Assembly: GCA_036984305.1 (NCBI GenBank)
Contig: BQWY01000001.1
Location: 3,803,501-3,867,500 of the forward strand
DNA from: Nitrospira sp.
Lineage (GTDB): Bacteria; Nitrospirota; Nitrospiria; Nitrospirales; Nitrospiraceae
Reading direction: 5' to 3'
DNA length: 64,000 bases
Shown here: positions 43,726 through 53,502 of the stretch, piece by piece
How the letters are laid out: each line of letters opens with the position of its first letter
Numbering within the stretch: position 1 is the first letter of the stretch
The notes under the pieces: model-generated
What the model saw: the letters and a program-made list of their open reading frames with translations, nothing else
The model's database searches: none
What the model was told of the DNA's origin: nothing
Translations under genes and position numbers: made by a program

Positions 43726-45119
43726 TGTGTTCGCGCCCGCATCAAGGGCATGACCGCCTTGATGTCCTTGCATCGTTCCAGCGTCCAGACGGATTCCAAC
43801 AGCTTCTCGATTTTGGCTCGCTCGACTCGCCCTGCGACCAAGCGTCGGAACTTGGCCTCCACATCGCGATCGGACATGGGATGACGAGGATGCCCCAGCG
43901 GAAGATCGACCTGCTTTGCGTAGGATCGTCCCGACAACGTCCTACCGGTCACTCTGGTCGGCATGGCTGCCGGATAGCGATCTGCAAACTCCGGTTGACG
44001 GACCACTCGTACCTTCTTCATCAATTGGATCACCGCGGAGGCCCGAAGCCGCTCCGCGCTGAACGAGTGCTCGGTCATACGACCGTCGAGCAGCGCCCTC
44101 GCCACGCAGTAGGGCAAGCTGTGGTCCGCCGTCTCCCGCGTAGCCGGATGCCATTTTTCGGGATCGCGCCCGATGATCTCGATGGCCACGTCATAGCTTC
44201 CGATCTCGACATCGGACAACTGCTCGACCGCGCGGGCCCCCTCCGCGTGATGGAGGTCCTCTCGGAGGGCCAACGCCGCCTCCACCGCGGTTTGCGCGTG
44301 GTATTCCACCGGGAAATGCTTGATATAAGTATCCAGAATCTTGAAGCCGGCCGGTGCTGCTCCGACCGCGGGCTCTCCCCCCAGTGCGGGAAGGTCGAAA
44401 GCCCCGGAGACGAGTTTCATGAAGCCCTTTTCGCCCTCGAATAATGGGCCCGGCCCCGTCATCCCGCGCTGGGCCAGGAGCGCTGCAAACAGGCCGTTAC
44501 GCGCGGCGTTGGCAAATGCGCAGGCCTTCCACATCGATAACTCGCCAACCCTGGTCTGCCGAAGTGCCACATTGGCCACTCCGGCCAGATTGACGGCCTG
44601 CATGGCCTGGGTATCGGACAACCGCATCACTTTGGCTACAGCCAGAGCCGACGACAACGGCCCGTATGTGACATGGTCCCACCCTCGCGGCCGGAGTGCT
44701 GCTGCATCGCACAGCCGACATTGAATCTCATAGGCCAAGACGATGGAGAGAATCACCCGTTTGCCTGTCGCATGAGCCACTTCTCCCGCGGCAAGAATGG
44801 CGGGAATATTGTCGGACGGATGTGCAGGCTCCTTCGAGAGATAGGTGTCGTTGAAATCGAGGTATCGCACCAACGCCCCGTTGGCGAAGGCCGCGAGGTC
44901 CGGCGTTGTCTTGTGAGCCGTGCCCCACACCGTTGCACCGCCGGGGACACGCACGAACTGGGCGACCTTGCGCGCAATCCGGCAAGGAAGAGCACTCCAC
45001 GCGCCGAAGGCGCAACCCAGACTATCGAGTATCCGGCGCTTGACCTCGTGAACGACCTCCCCGGGAAGATCGTCGTAACAAAGGGAGTCGGTGTATCTGG
45101 CCAGGCGTTCCGCCAACAT
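43722..45119 (-). CDS. prpD: 2-methylcitrate dehydratase (MmgE/PrpD family)
   Basis: 465 residues, close to the family's usual length. Dehydrates 2-methylcitrate to 2-methylaconitate. Segments: VKRRILDSLGCAFGAW, ALVRYLDFNDTYLSKEPAHPSDN split around the DFND motif, AAGEVAHATGKRVILSIVLAYE, and WKACAFANAARNGLFAALLAQRG. A KHFPVEYHAQ motif follows, with GHPRHPMSDRDVEAKFRRL near the end, both typical. ATG 45119 follows a GTG at 45122. It is the first gene of the prpDBC block, downstream of a heptad-repeat gap, and lies on the same strand as an enoyl-CoA hydratase. Confidence 0.92.
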   Translation of the reverse strand: MLAERLARYTDSLCYDDLPGEVVHEVKRRILDSLGCAFGAWSALPCRIARKVAQFVRVPGGATVWGTAHKTTPDLAAFANGALVRYLDFNDTYLSKEPAHPSDNIPAILAAGEVAHATGKRVILSIVLAYEIQCRLCDAAALRPRGWDHVTYGPLSSALAVAKVMRLSDTQAMQAVNLAGVANVALRQTRVGELSMWKACAFANAARNGLFAALLAQRGMTGPGPLFEGEKGFMKLVSGAFDLPALGGEPAVGAAPAGFKILDTYIKHFPVEYHAQTAVEAALALREDLHHAEGARAVEQLSDVEIGSYDVAIEIIGRDPEKWHPATRETADHSLPYCVARALLDGRMTEHSFSAERLRASAVIQLMKKVRVVRQPEFADRYPAAMPTRVTGRTLSGRSYAKQVDLPLGHPRHPMSDRDVEAKFRRLVAGRVERAKIEKLLESVWTLERCKDIKAVMPLMRARTQ

Positions 45120-45141
45120 CACGACCTCGCTTTGGGGACCG

Positions 45142-45275
45142 TCACTTGTCAGTTGTCAGTCGTCATTCGTCACGCGCTGAGGCGATTCTGTATCGGTATC
45201 GTGCATGTCTCCTCAGCGCCACCATTGATCAATGACGTGTGACGATGCCGGCTCTATTCCGCTGACGATTGACGC
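45142..45275. repeat. Paired 7-bp repeat arrays in the prpD / crotonase gap
   Basis: Left array at 45142-45174: TTGTCAG TTGTCAG TCGTCAT TCGTCAC, a clear 7-bp period. Right array at about 45231-45275 has the inverse units, such as CTGACGA TTGACGC and AATGACG. The two arrays face each other and could pair as a loose stem. Confidence 0.75.
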
Positions 45276-45281
45276 TTCGTC

Positions 45282-46061
45282 TCACGCTTCCGTCTGCGCC
45301 AGCCTGGGTTCCCGCTTCTCGATGAAGGCACGCGTCGCCTCTTTTTTGTCAGCCGTCGTGCACAACTGGCCGAACAACTCGGCCTCGCGGGCCAGGCCTT
45401 CGGCCAACGGGATATCCAGTCCGCCGCGGATGGCATGGAGTGCCGCACCAATCGCCTGCGTGCCTCGAGTGGCCAAGCGATTCGCCAACGCCTCCGCCTC
45501 GTGCAACAGCGCATCCGCAGGGACCACTCTGGACACCAGACCCAGCCGCATCGCGTCTTCGGCCGTGACGCTTTCACCCGTGAGGATCATTTCGGCCGCA
45601 CAGGATGGACCGACGATACGCGGCAATCGTTGCGTGCCGCCGAATCCCGGGATGAGCCCGAGATTGATTTCCGGCAATCCCAACGTCGCCCCGGCCGCGG
45701 CGATCCTGATATGGCACGCAAGGGCCAACTCGAGCCCTCCGCCCACACAGGCGCCGTTGATCGCGGCCACGACCGGCTTATCCGACCGCTCGAACCGATT
45801 GAACAGCGCTTGACCTCGCACGGAAAAGTCCGCGCCGGCATGCATGGAGTTGAGGTGTGTCAACTCATGAATATCCGCGCCGGCGCAAAAGAAGCGGCCC
45901 GATCCGGTCAGCAGCACGACGCGCACGTAGTCATTTTCCTCCACCAAGATCAGGCTTTCCTCGAGTTCCCTGAGCACGGTCCGGTTCAGCGCGTTGGCCG
46001 GTGGATTGTGAATCGTAATGCGCGCAACATGATGCGAAATTGTCAGTGGTTGATGGGACAT
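45282..46061 (-). CDS. Enoyl-CoA hydratase/isomerase (crotonase family)
   Basis: About 259 residues. Crotonase motifs: SGRFFCAGADIHELTH, AAINGACVGGGLELALACHIRIAA, GLPEINLGLIPGFGGTQRLPRIVG. The two Glu positions of hydratases correspond to ELALACHI (GGGLELAL) and GLPEINLGL, so hydratase activity is plausible. ATG at 46061 has GGAGGACA a few bases upstream. It could carry the crotonyl-CoA hydration of the butyryl-CoA arm or isoleucine's tiglyl-CoA. It follows the MeaB-like gene by 136 bp and precedes prpD. Confidence 0.88.
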   Translation of the reverse strand: MSHQPLTISHHVARITIHNPPANALNRTVLRELEESLILVEENDYVRVVLLTGSGRFFCAGADIHELTHLNSMHAGADFSVRGQALFNRFERSDKPVVAAINGACVGGGLELALACHIRIAAAGATLGLPEINLGLIPGFGGTQRLPRIVGPSCAAEMILTGESVTAEDAMRLGLVSRVVPADALLHEAEALANRLATRGTQAIGAALHAIRGGLDIPLAEGLAREAELFGQLCTTADKKEATRAFIEKREPRLAQTEA

Positions 46062-46197
46062 GCTGTCCTCCATACGTCCTTCGTGTAGTCCGCCGGCTCA
46101 GCGAGTGCGACCCGTCTTCATGGTCGGCGGCAGAGCTTCCATTGGATTGCTCTCGCTCCCTCCCGTCTTGATGCACATCCGATCAGCATCACCCTTG

Positions 46198-46995
46198 TCA
46201 GGCTCGCGCCGACGTTCGACCGTTCGGATAGGCATCGGCGCAACTCGTCGCACAGCGGCGGCCAAGATCCTGCATCCGTTCGTGCTCCGCTATCGCAGCG
46301 ATGAGCTCGGCTACTCCCTCGCCCTTCGCGGCCACGGTGCGCAGCACGTGGGGATGCCAGGCTTGCAGATCCCGGAGCGTCGAGTCGGCTCCCTCATAGT
46401 CTCCCTTATTGACGACGATGATATCGGCCACCTCCAGGAGTCCCGCCTTCATCGCCTGGATGTCGTCTCCGAGCCCGGGTGCCACGATCGCGATCACAGC
46501 GTGGGCCATACCCCTGATCTCGACCTCGTTCTGTCCGACGCCCACCGTCTCGATCAGGATGACTTCGTACCCTGCGGCCTCGAGCACCACCGCGGCATCC
46601 CGCGTCGAGGGAGCCAAGCCGCCCCGATGGCCGCGCGTGCCCATGCTCCGAATGAACACGCTTCGGTCTCCGGCATGCCGCTGCATTCTCACGCGGTCAC
46701 CCAGCACGGCGCCGCCGGTCAGGGGGCTGCTGACGTCGATGGCCAGCACGCCGACCTTCTTGCCGAGACGCCGATACGCCGCGATCAGTTGATCGATCAG
46801 CGTGCTTTTCCCCGTCCCGGGATAACCCGTGACGCCGATGGCGGATGCCCGTTCGGGTCCCGGACCCAATCGCCTCAGCACCGCCACTCCATCGGAGTCC
46901 TCACGTTCCAGCAGCGTCATCAGGCGAGATACCGCCTGAATGTCGCCGGCTTGGACCCGCTGGATGAGCGACGTCGCATCGATCGTCGGATGCAT
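46198..46995 (-). CDS. meaB: MeaB-type GTPase, chaperone of acyl-CoA mutase
   Basis: 265 residues. P-loop: GVTGYPGTGKSTLI. Further motifs are AIDVSSPLTGGAVLGDRVRMQ (switch region), ETVGVGQNEVEI and VVNKGDYEGAD (NKxD specificity). MeaB/MeaI proteins load and protect coenzyme B12 on methylmalonyl- or isobutyryl-CoA mutases. The protein is shorter than the roughly 330 residues usual for MeaB and appears to lack part of the C-terminal dimerisation arm. It is five genes from the mutase large subunit gene in the same cluster, consistent with a dedicated chaperone. Confidence 0.88.
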   Translation of the reverse strand: MHPTIDATSLIQRVQAGDIQAVSRLMTLLEREDSDGVAVLRRLGPGPERASAIGVTGYPGTGKSTLIDQLIAAYRRLGKKVGVLAIDVSSPLTGGAVLGDRVRMQRHAGDRSVFIRSMGTRGHRGGLAPSTRDAAVVLEAAGYEVILIETVGVGQNEVEIRGMAHAVIAIVAPGLGDDIQAMKAGLLEVADIIVVNKGDYEGADSTLRDLQAWHPHVLRTVAAKGEGVAELIAAIAEHERMQDLGRRCATSCADAYPNGRTSARA

Positions 46996-47009
46996 GCGAA
47001 TCTCCGATC

Positions 47010-47996
47010 CTAGCCACGAAGGACCGCTTCCGAACTCACGGAGTCCATGCCTTCCACTTGGGCCAACCGAGATCGGCTACGGCCGCCCAACACGCGGTGA
47101 ATGGATTCCACGGCGTAGATCATCTTCACTTCGTCGACGGCCACCTGTGCGCCGCTGGCTTTCAGGGCATAGACGACATCCTCGGTGGCGACATTACCGG
47201 TCGCGCCCGGCGCGTACGGACAGCCTCCCAGACCACCGGCGGCGCAGTCGAACGCGTCGATGTCATATTCCCACCAAGCGGTCAGCACGTTGGCGACCGC
47301 CATCCCATAGGTGTCGTGAAAATGGAGTGCGAGCCGTGCCGGAGGAAGTTGCGGCCGTACCACATCCAAAAGTCTGCGAACATCGGCGGGGGACGCTTTA
47401 CCGACCGTGTCGCCCAGCGAAATTTCGTCGACGCCCAGATCGAGCAATCGCTTGGTGACGTCGGCCACCTGAGTCGGCGCAATCCGGCCTTCGTATGGGC
47501 AGTAGATCGCGGTCGATATGTACCCACGCACGCCCAGGCCGTCGCGCTTGGCCCCGGCCACCACCGGGCGGAATCGGACACACGACTCCGAGATCGTCGC
47601 ATTGATGTTGCGCCGCGTGAAGGTCTCGGAAGCGGCGGTGAACACCGCGATCTTCTGGGCCGCAGCCGCCCTCGCCCGTTCGAGACCCCTTTCGTTAGGC
47701 ACCAGCGCCGAATAGATGACGCCGGGGACTCGCTCGATCCTGCGGAACACGTCATCGCTATCCCCCAGTTGCGGGACCGCCGTGGGTGACACGAAGGAAC
47801 CGGCCTCGATCTCGGTGACACCCGTTCTGGACAAGGCGTTGACGAAGGTCACCTTCTTGTCGGTCGACATGATCGTCGTTTCGTTCTGCAGGCCATCCCT
47901 CGGGCCGACCTCGATGATGCGGACCGGTGCCCTGCGCATGCGGCTCATGCCCTCATCATGAGAACGGCTCGTATCCATGGACGTGCCAGTTTCCAT
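47010..47996 (-). CDS. liuE: Hydroxymethylglutaryl-CoA lyase
   Basis: 328 residues. Cleaves HMG-CoA to acetoacetate and acetyl-CoA, the last step of leucine degradation. Key motifs: IIEVGPRDGLQNE (Arg, Asp), ALHFHDTYGMAVAN (His pair), and the signature AAGGLGGCPYAPGATGNVAT with the catalytic Cys. ATG 47996 has GGAGAG upstream; further upstream codons are out of family. It directly follows the methylglutaconyl-CoA hydratase gene by 13 bp and precedes meaB by 14 bp. Confidence 0.93.
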   Translation of the reverse strand: METGTSMDTSRSHDEGMSRMRRAPVRIIEVGPRDGLQNETTIMSTDKKVTFVNALSRTGVTEIEAGSFVSPTAVPQLGDSDDVFRRIERVPGVIYSALVPNERGLERARAAAAQKIAVFTAASETFTRRNINATISESCVRFRPVVAGAKRDGLGVRGYISTAIYCPYEGRIAPTQVADVTKRLLDLGVDEISLGDTVGKASPADVRRLLDVVRPQLPPARLALHFHDTYGMAVANVLTAWWEYDIDAFDCAAGGLGGCPYAPGATGNVATEDVVYALKASGAQVAVDEVKMIYAVESIHRVLGGRSRSRLAQVEGMDSVSSEAVLRG

Positions 47997-48009
47997 ATCT
48001 CTCCGTGAT

Positions 48010-48810
48010 CTATCCAGCCACCCGCCGCACCGCCCACTCGGGGGTGCGCTTCGCCAAAAACGCGTCGAGCCCCTCCCGGGCTTGTGTCGACAGTCTGGCC
48101 TCTGCGTTGGCCTCCACGCACAGAGGCCCATGCTCTGTTTCCGGCGACTGGAGGATCTTTCGAAGCAGCGCCTTCGTGCGTCGCAACGCCTCGGGAGAGA
48201 GCCGGACCACCGCGTCGATCAATTCGTCCATCCGCTTGTCCAGCGCCTCCCGCTGCACGACATCGTGAATGATATTGAAGTGCCGCGCCGTCGACGCCGA
48301 AAACGTCTCACCGGTCAGAGCATAGCGACGCATGAACGACTCACCGGCCTTTCGGACGACGAACGGGGCGATCACCGCCGGAACCAGGCCGAGCCGTGCT
48401 TCGCTGAGCCCAAAGGTCGCGCCCTGGTCCGCAACGGCGACGTCGCACACCACGAGCAGGCCGACGCCGCCTCCGTAGGCCGGTCCCTCCACCCGACCGA
48501 TCACGGGACACGGACATGCATCAATGGCTCGATACATGGCATTGAGACACTCTGCATCGTCCCTCGCCTGCTGCGGAGCAATCGAACCGTCTGCAGCCAT
48601 CCACTCCAAGTCCGCGCCGGAGCAAAATACGTCTCCCACTCCGCCCAGCACCGCGCATCTGACGCGCTCGTCATGACTCAGGTCGTCGAATATCCGGCGC
48701 AACTCAAGGACCATCGGCCGGTGGAACGCGTTGCGGCGCTCCGGCCTGTTCAAGAAGACCCGCGCCACGTCCCCCCGTCGATCAACCCGTATGATGGCCG
48801 AGTCGCCCAT
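48010..48810 (-). CDS. liuC: Enoyl-CoA hydratase, probable 3-methylglutaconyl-CoA hydratase
   Basis: 266 residues of the crotonase family. Motifs: RRNAFHRPMVLELRR, GVGDVFCSGADLEWMA, PVIGRVEGPAYGGGVGLLVVCD. The AYGGGVGLLVVCDVAVA region resembles the AUH/LiuC branch, and its position between methylcrotonyl-CoA carboxylase beta and HMG-CoA lyase fits the leucine pathway exactly. It hydrates 3-methylglutaconyl-CoA to HMG-CoA. The start is ATG 48810, 21 bp after the carboxylase beta stop. Confidence 0.85.
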   Translation of the reverse strand: MGDSAIIRVDRRGDVARVFLNRPERRNAFHRPMVLELRRIFDDLSHDERVRCAVLGGVGDVFCSGADLEWMAADGSIAPQQARDDAECLNAMYRAIDACPCPVIGRVEGPAYGGGVGLLVVCDVAVADQGATFGLSEARLGLVPAVIAPFVVRKAGESFMRRYALTGETFSASTARHFNIIHDVVQREALDKRMDELIDAVVRLSPEALRRTKALLRKILQSPETEHGPLCVEANAEARLSTQAREGLDAFLAKRTPEWAVRRVAG

Positions 48811-48831
48811 GAGTCACTCCCGTCCCGCTGG

Positions 48832-50442
48832 TTACATCCTGAAGACCGGCGGATGCGATGCCCGCGTCGGGGCCAAGGCCGCGACGGTGAGGCAGAGGCC
48901 GAGCACCCGCCGAGTGTCGACGGGATCGAGGATCCCATCATCCCAGAGGCGGGCCGTGCCGACATACGGACTCTCCTCCAGTTCGTACTGCCGGCGAGTC
49001 GATTCCGCGATACGATCCCGCTCGTGATCCGACAAGGTTTTGCGATCCCGCTCGAGTTGTTGTTGTTTGACGGTCACCAACACCTGGGACGCTTGTTGCG
49101 CGCCCATGACCGAGATCCGCGCCGTCGGCCAAGCGAACAGGAAACGCGGTCCATACGCGCGGCCGCACATCGCATAATTTCCCGCTCCGTGCGAGGCGCC
49201 GATGATCACCGTGAACTTCGGTACGTCGGCGGTCGCCACGGCCTGCACCATCTTCGCGCCGTCCTTGATGATCCCACGCGCCTCGTAGTCCTTTCCCACC
49301 ATGAACCCGGTGATGTTCTGCAGGAAGATGAGCGGGATGCGCCGTTGGGCGCAGAGCTGCACGAAATGGGAGCCCTTCAATGCCGCCTCGGAAAACAGCA
49401 CGCCGTTGTTCGCCACGATTCCCACGAGGTATCCCATCAAGTGCGCGAACCCGCAGACCAACGTGGTCCCATAGCGAGTCTTGAATTCCTGAAAGCGGCT
49501 TCCGTCCACCAGTCGCGCGATGATTTCTCGTACGTCAAACGTCTGTCGCGGGTTGCTGGGAATTACGCCATACAGTTCGCCGGCCGGATAACGCGGTTCC
49601 TCGATGACCGCACCGGACCGCCGTGGCGGCTTCCGACCGAGCGTGGCCACAATGCTCCGGCTGATCTCCAGCGCATCCCGGTCATCTTCGGCCAGGTGAT
49701 CGCTCACCCCGGAGAGCCTCGTGTGCAGATCGCCGCCCCCCAGCGCCTCCGGGGTGACCTCTTCTCCGGTGGCGGCTTTCACCAAAGGAGGGCCTGCCAA
49801 ATAAATGGTTCCCGTGCCCTTCACGATCACGTTTTCATCGCACATCGCCGGAACGTAGGCGCCCCCGGCGGTGCACATGCCCATCACGACCGCGATTTGC
49901 GGGATGCCCGCCGCCGACATTCGAGCCTGGTTGTAGAAAATGCGCCCGAAGTGGTCGCGGTCGGCGAAGACCTCGGCCTGCATGGGCAGAAACACCCCGC
50001 CGGAATCGACGAGGTAGATCGCGGGCAAACGATTCTCGAAGGCGATGTCTTGAGCCCGCAAATGCTTCTTGACGGTCGCAGGGAAATAGGTGCCCCCTTT
50101 GACTGTCGCGTCGTTGGCGGTCACGACACAGGCATGGCCGGCGACATATCCGACCCCGGTGATGAGGCCCGCTCCGGGCACCCCATTGTCGTACAGGCCG
50201 AAGGCGGCGAGCGGGCTCAGCTCGAGCCACGAGGAGTCCCGATCCAAAAGCAAGGCGATCCGCTCCCGGGCTGTGAGCTTGCCTCGTCTCTTGTGTAAGG
50301 CTGTCGCATCCGCAGGGCCCCCGGCCTGGACCTCGGCAAGATGCTTCCTGAGATCGGCTATCAGGCTTTCATTGTGCCGGTGGCGGCCACGGTATTCCTC
50401 GGACTTTGTGTCCACAGCTGTGCTCAGCACGCGCATCGACAT
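48832..50442 (-). CDS. liuB: Methylcrotonyl-CoA carboxylase beta subunit (carboxyltransferase)
   Basis: 536 residues of the biotin-dependent carboxyltransferase family. Segments: [37 protein letters not shown]-like ([17 protein letters not shown]), [20 protein letters not shown] and [11 protein letters not shown]. The pattern matches methylcrotonyl-CoA more than propionyl-CoA carboxylase beta subunits, and the next two genes are leucine enzymes. The biotin-carboxylase alpha subunit is not encoded in the window, so it must be supplied from elsewhere. ATG 50442 overlaps the B12-subunit stop by 1 bp. Confidence 0.88.
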   Translation of the reverse strand: MSMRVLSTAVDTKSEEYRGRHRHNESLIADLRKHLAEVQAGGPADATALHKRRGKLTARERIALLLDRDSSWLELSPLAAFGLYDNGVPGAGLITGVGYVAGHACVVTANDATVKGGTYFPATVKKHLRAQDIAFENRLPAIYLVDSGGVFLPMQAEVFADRDHFGRIFYNQARMSAAGIPQIAVVMGMCTAGGAYVPAMCDENVIVKGTGTIYLAGPPLVKAATGEEVTPEALGGGDLHTRLSGVSDHLAEDDRDALEISRSIVATLGRKPPRRSGAVIEEPRYPAGELYGVIPSNPRQTFDVREIIARLVDGSRFQEFKTRYGTTLVCGFAHLMGYLVGIVANNGVLFSEAALKGSHFVQLCAQRRIPLIFLQNITGFMVGKDYEARGIIKDGAKMVQAVATADVPKFTVIIGASHGAGNYAMCGRAYGPRFLFAWPTARISVMGAQQASQVLVTVKQQQLERDRKTLSDHERDRIAESTRRQYELEESPYVGTARLWDDGILDPVDTRRVLGLCLTVAALAPTRASHPPVFRM

Positions 50443-50864
50443 TACCTGTGCTCCTGGTGCATCGGCACTCCGAGCCCCCGGACGAAATTCACGATCTCCT
50501 GCATCGGCGTTCCCGGCCTGAAGAGCATGCGTACGCCGGCGGCTTTGAGCCGAGGCACGTCCTGATCCGGGATAATGCCGCCGCCGAACAGCGAAATATC
50601 CTCGGCGCCCCGCTCACGCAGCAGCTCAAGGACGCGAGGGAAGAGGGTATTGTGCGCGCCGGAGTGAATGCTGAGCCCGATGGCCTGGACGTCCTCTTGG
50701 AGCGCCGTCTCCACGATCTGATCGGGCGTCTGGTGAAGTCCCGTATAAATGACTTCCACACCCGCATCGCGCAACGCCCGGGCGACGAGCTTGATCCCCC
50801 GATCGTGCCCGTCCAATCCCACCTTTCCGACCAGGACCCGAATTGGAGCCGCCGTCACGACCAT
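50442..50864 (-). CDS. icmB: Coenzyme-B12-binding subunit of acyl-CoA mutase (IcmB-like)
   Basis: 140 residues, a stand-alone B12-binding domain. The cobalamin motif GLDGHDRG (DxHxxG, His axial ligand) is at residues about 17-24, followed by [40 protein letters not shown] and [14 protein letters not shown]. The separate large and small subunits match isobutyryl-CoA mutase (IcmA/IcmB) and some archaeal methylmalonyl-CoA mutases. The choice of isobutyryl-CoA rests on the large subunit residues. It overlaps the carboxylase start by 1 bp and the MBL gene end by 10 bp. Confidence 0.85.
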   Translation of the reverse strand: MVVTAAPIRVLVGKVGLDGHDRGIKLVARALRDAGVEVIYTGLHQTPDQIVETALQEDVQAIGLSIHSGAHNTLFPRVLELLRERGAEDISLFGGGIIPDQDVPRLKAAGVRMLFRPGTPMQEIVNFVRGLGVPMHQEHR

Positions 50865-51703
50865 ACCTTCACCTCCTCAAGGACGTACTCTCCACCGGTA
50901 CCCATCTTGACGTAGCCCCCCTGCACCACAGGATCATGCTCAAAGATGAGCAACCAATGCTCCTCACAAGCTCGGTCCAGGACCCACCGCTTTGTCTCGA
51001 GTGTCTGAATCGGGTCGAGGTCGTATCCCATGATGAAAGGCAATGGCAGGTGCGAGACGGTCGGAATCAAGTCGCCTAAAAAAAACGCGACCCGCCCTTC
51101 CGACTCGATTTTGACACTCTGATGACAGCGCGTATGACCGGCCGTCACGACGGCAGTTACCCCCGGCACCAATTCCGTATCCCCGTGCAGGAACTCCCAC
51201 TGCTTCTCGTTCGAGAGAGGGATGAAGTTATCGCGACGGTAACTGGCCCTCGTCCGCTCGTTCGCCTGCGCCGCGTCCTTGTATTCCTCGTGCTGAACCA
51301 CGTAGGCCGCCCTGGGAAACGCGGCGTTCAGGGTGCCGTCCCTGTCCAAGGCGGTATTCCCGCCTGCATGGTCGAAGTGCAGATGCGTGTTGATCACCAT
51401 ATGAATGTCGCTCGGACGTAGGCCGTAGTGACGAAGTGATTCCGAAAGCGTCGGTGTCCGATCGACCGCGAACCTGCTTTTGAACTTGGCGTCGTCCTTC
51501 TCGCCCAGACCGGTATCCACAAGGATGTTCCTTCCATGCGCTTGGACGAGCAAGCAGGTGAGGCTCAGGGGAATGCGGTTCCGATCATCCGCCGTGCAGC
51601 ACTGCTCCCACACAACTTTTGGGACCACTCCGAACATGGCTCCGCCATCCAGCCGAAAGCGACCGTCCGTGACGGGATAGATGTCAAAGGCCCCGAGTTT
51701 CAT
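50855..51703 (-). CDS. MBL-fold metallo-hydrolase
   Basis: 282 residues. Metallo-beta-lactamase fold with the motif [13 protein letters not shown] (HxHxDH), [11 protein letters not shown] and FFLGDLIP. It resembles AHL lactonase/quorum-quenching or thioesterase-like hydrolases, but nothing in the sequence fixes the substrate. It is embedded between the mutase large subunit and B12 subunit, so it could repair or hydrolyse an acyl-CoA or lactone intermediate; this is speculative. ATG 51703. Confidence 0.85.
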   Translation of the reverse strand: MKLGAFDIYPVTDGRFRLDGGAMFGVVPKVVWEQCCTADDRNRIPLSLTCLLVQAHGRNILVDTGLGEKDDAKFKSRFAVDRTPTLSESLRHYGLRPSDIHMVINTHLHFDHAGGNTALDRDGTLNAAFPRAAYVVQHEEYKDAAQANERTRASYRRDNFIPLSNEKQWEFLHGDTELVPGVTAVVTAGHTRCHQSVKIESEGRVAFFLGDLIPTVSHLPLPFIMGYDLDPIQTLETKRWVLDRACEEHWLLIFEHDPVVQGGYVKMGTGGEYVLEEVKVWS

Positions 51704-51709
51704 TGGCCC

Positions 51710-51853
51710 TCGTCATTGGTCATCGGTCATTCGTCGCTCGGAAGGTTGCATCGTTTATCGAATGCGACCCGCCACTGTGGGAGAAACAATTCTGCCGCCG
51801 AAATTCCATTCTCCATGCCGACACACATGACGATGACGCTTGACGATCGACGT
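51710..51853. repeat. Paired 7-bp repeat arrays in the MBL / mutase gap
   Basis: Left array 51710-51737: TCGTCAT TGGTCAT CGGTCAT TCGTCGC. Right array about 51828-51853: GATGACG CTTGACG ATCGACG. Opposing orientation, about 90 bp apart. Confidence 0.75.
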
Positions 51854-51866
51854 TATGTAGCACTCA

Positions 51867-53462
51867 TCACAACACCACCGGTTCCCGGTATGTTCCAAAA
51901 ACCTCCTTCAGCGCAGCGCAGATCTCCCCCAATGTCGCCTGGGCCTGAACCGCCTCAATCACAGAGGGTATGACGTTGTCGTTGCATGAGGCGGCCGCTT
52001 GTAGCGCATCCAATGCACCGGCCGTTTTGTGGGAATCGCGCGCCTGCCGCAGGTCTGAGAGCCGCCCACGCTGCTCCTGCTCCACCTCCTGTCCAATCCT
52101 CAAGATGGGGATGGAACTCTGCTCGCACTCCACGTAATCGGTGACTCCGACGATCGATCGCGCCTTTCTCTCCAGTTCCCGCTGATAGCGCTCTGAGGCG
52201 TCGAGAATTTCACGTTGCGGATAGCCGCGTTCGATGGCGCGCACCATTCCTCCCATCTCATCGAGCTTGCGGAAGTAGTCGCGCGCGGCCTCCTCGAGTT
52301 GATTGGTCAAGGTCTCGATGAAGAACGAACCGCCCAATGGGTCCACCGTATCGACCACCTCGCTCTCGGCGGCGATCACCTGTTGAGTTCTCAAGGCGAG
52401 CTTCACGGTGTCTTCGGTGGGCAAGGCCAAGGTTTCATCCATCGAATTGGTATGCAGGGACTGAGTCCCACCAAGGACCGCAGCGAGCGCCTGGAGCGTC
52501 GTCCGCACGACGTTGTTCATCGGTTGTTGGGCGGTGAGCGAGCAGCCGGCTGTCTGCGCGTGGCACCGGAGTTGGAGGGAGCGGGGATTGCTCGGATGAT
52601 ATCGCCGCTCCATCTCTCTGGCCCAGAGCCGGCGGGCGGCGCGAAATTTGGCGATCTCCTCGAAAAAATCGTTATGCACGTTGAAAAAGAAGGATAGCTG
52701 CGGTGCGAAGTCATCCACGTCGAGCCCGGCCTTCACGGCCTCGGCGACGTAGGTGAGTCCGTCATACAAAGTAAAGGCCAACTCCTGCACCGCCGTGGAG
52801 CCGGCTTCCCGGATGTGGTATCCGCTGATGCTGATGGGATGCCACTTGGGAAGTCGAGCGGAGCAATAGGCGATCGTGTCGACGATCATCCTGAGGTGCG
52901 GGTCCGGAGGGAACAGCCACTCTTTCTGGGCGATATATTCCTTCAGGATGTCGTTCTGAATCGTACCCCCGAGTCGGTCGAGCGCAATCCCCCGCTTCTC
53001 CGCCACCGCCAGATACATGGCGAAGATCACAACGGCCGGACCGTTGATCGTCATCGAGGTGGTGACCTGATCGAGCGGGATTCCCTCGAACAGCCGCTCC
53101 ATGTCGGCCATCGAGGAAATCGCGACCCCGCAGTGCCCGACTTCGCCTTGCGCCCTCGGATCGTCCGAATCGAGCCCCATGAGGGTGGGGAGATCGAACG
53201 CCACGCTTAGGCCCGTCTGGCCGTGCGCCAGCAAATATTTGAACCGACTGTTCGTATCCTCTGCGGAGCCAAAGCCGGCGAATTGCCGCATGGTCCAGAG
53301 CCGGCCGCGATACATGGTGGGATGGATACCGCGCGTGTATGGGAATGACCCGGGGAGACCGAGGTCATCCTCTACGGTCCACCCCTTGAGATGGTCAGGG
53401 GTGTACAGGCGATCGATGCCGATGCCCGAGAGTGAGGCGAACTGGGATTTGCGTTCATCCAT
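51867..53462 (-). CDS. icmA: Acyl-CoA mutase large subunit, isobutyryl-CoA mutase type
   Basis: 531 residues, the substrate-binding barrel without a B12 domain. The core [31 protein letters not shown] and [18 protein letters not shown] are present. Two residues decide substrate in this family. Methylmalonyl-CoA mutase has Tyr89 and Arg207; isobutyryl-CoA mutase has Phe80 and Gln198. Here the equivalents are Phe61 (in RQFAGFGSA) and Gln179 (in EYIAQKEW), with the same spacing of 118. The likely reaction is isobutyryl-CoA to n-butyryl-CoA. It is flanked by hbd and the MBL gene; the small subunit and MeaB-like chaperone are close by. Confidence 0.88.
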   Translation of the reverse strand: MDERKSQFASLSGIGIDRLYTPDHLKGWTVEDDLGLPGSFPYTRGIHPTMYRGRLWTMRQFAGFGSAEDTNSRFKYLLAHGQTGLSVAFDLPTLMGLDSDDPRAQGEVGHCGVAISSMADMERLFEGIPLDQVTTSMTINGPAVVIFAMYLAVAEKRGIALDRLGGTIQNDILKEYIAQKEWLFPPDPHLRMIVDTIAYCSARLPKWHPISISGYHIREAGSTAVQELAFTLYDGLTYVAEAVKAGLDVDDFAPQLSFFFNVHNDFFEEIAKFRAARRLWAREMERRYHPSNPRSLQLRCHAQTAGCSLTAQQPMNNVVRTTLQALAAVLGGTQSLHTNSMDETLALPTEDTVKLALRTQQVIAAESEVVDTVDPLGGSFFIETLTNQLEEAARDYFRKLDEMGGMVRAIERGYPQREILDASERYQRELERKARSIVGVTDYVECEQSSIPILRIGQEVEQEQRGRLSDLRQARDSHKTAGALDALQAAASCNDNVIPSVIEAVQAQATLGEICAALKEVFGTYREPVVL

Positions 53463-53502
53463 GACGCATGTCCTTCCCCGCCGGGACGGTCGCGTCAGCG
53501 CA

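Noticed and set aside
45142-45174. Heptad arrays as a CRISPR
   Set aside because: Units are 7 bp with no spacers or direct repeats of CRISPR length, and no cas genes are present.
47977-50298. 773-codon open frame on the plus strand opposite the leucine genes
   Set aside because: High GC makes long antisense frames common; the minus strand encodes well-recognised enzymes here.
51867-53462. Call of methylmalonyl-CoA mutase for the large subunit
   Set aside because: The overall family fits, but the two substrate-determining positions are Phe and Gln as in isobutyryl-CoA mutase.
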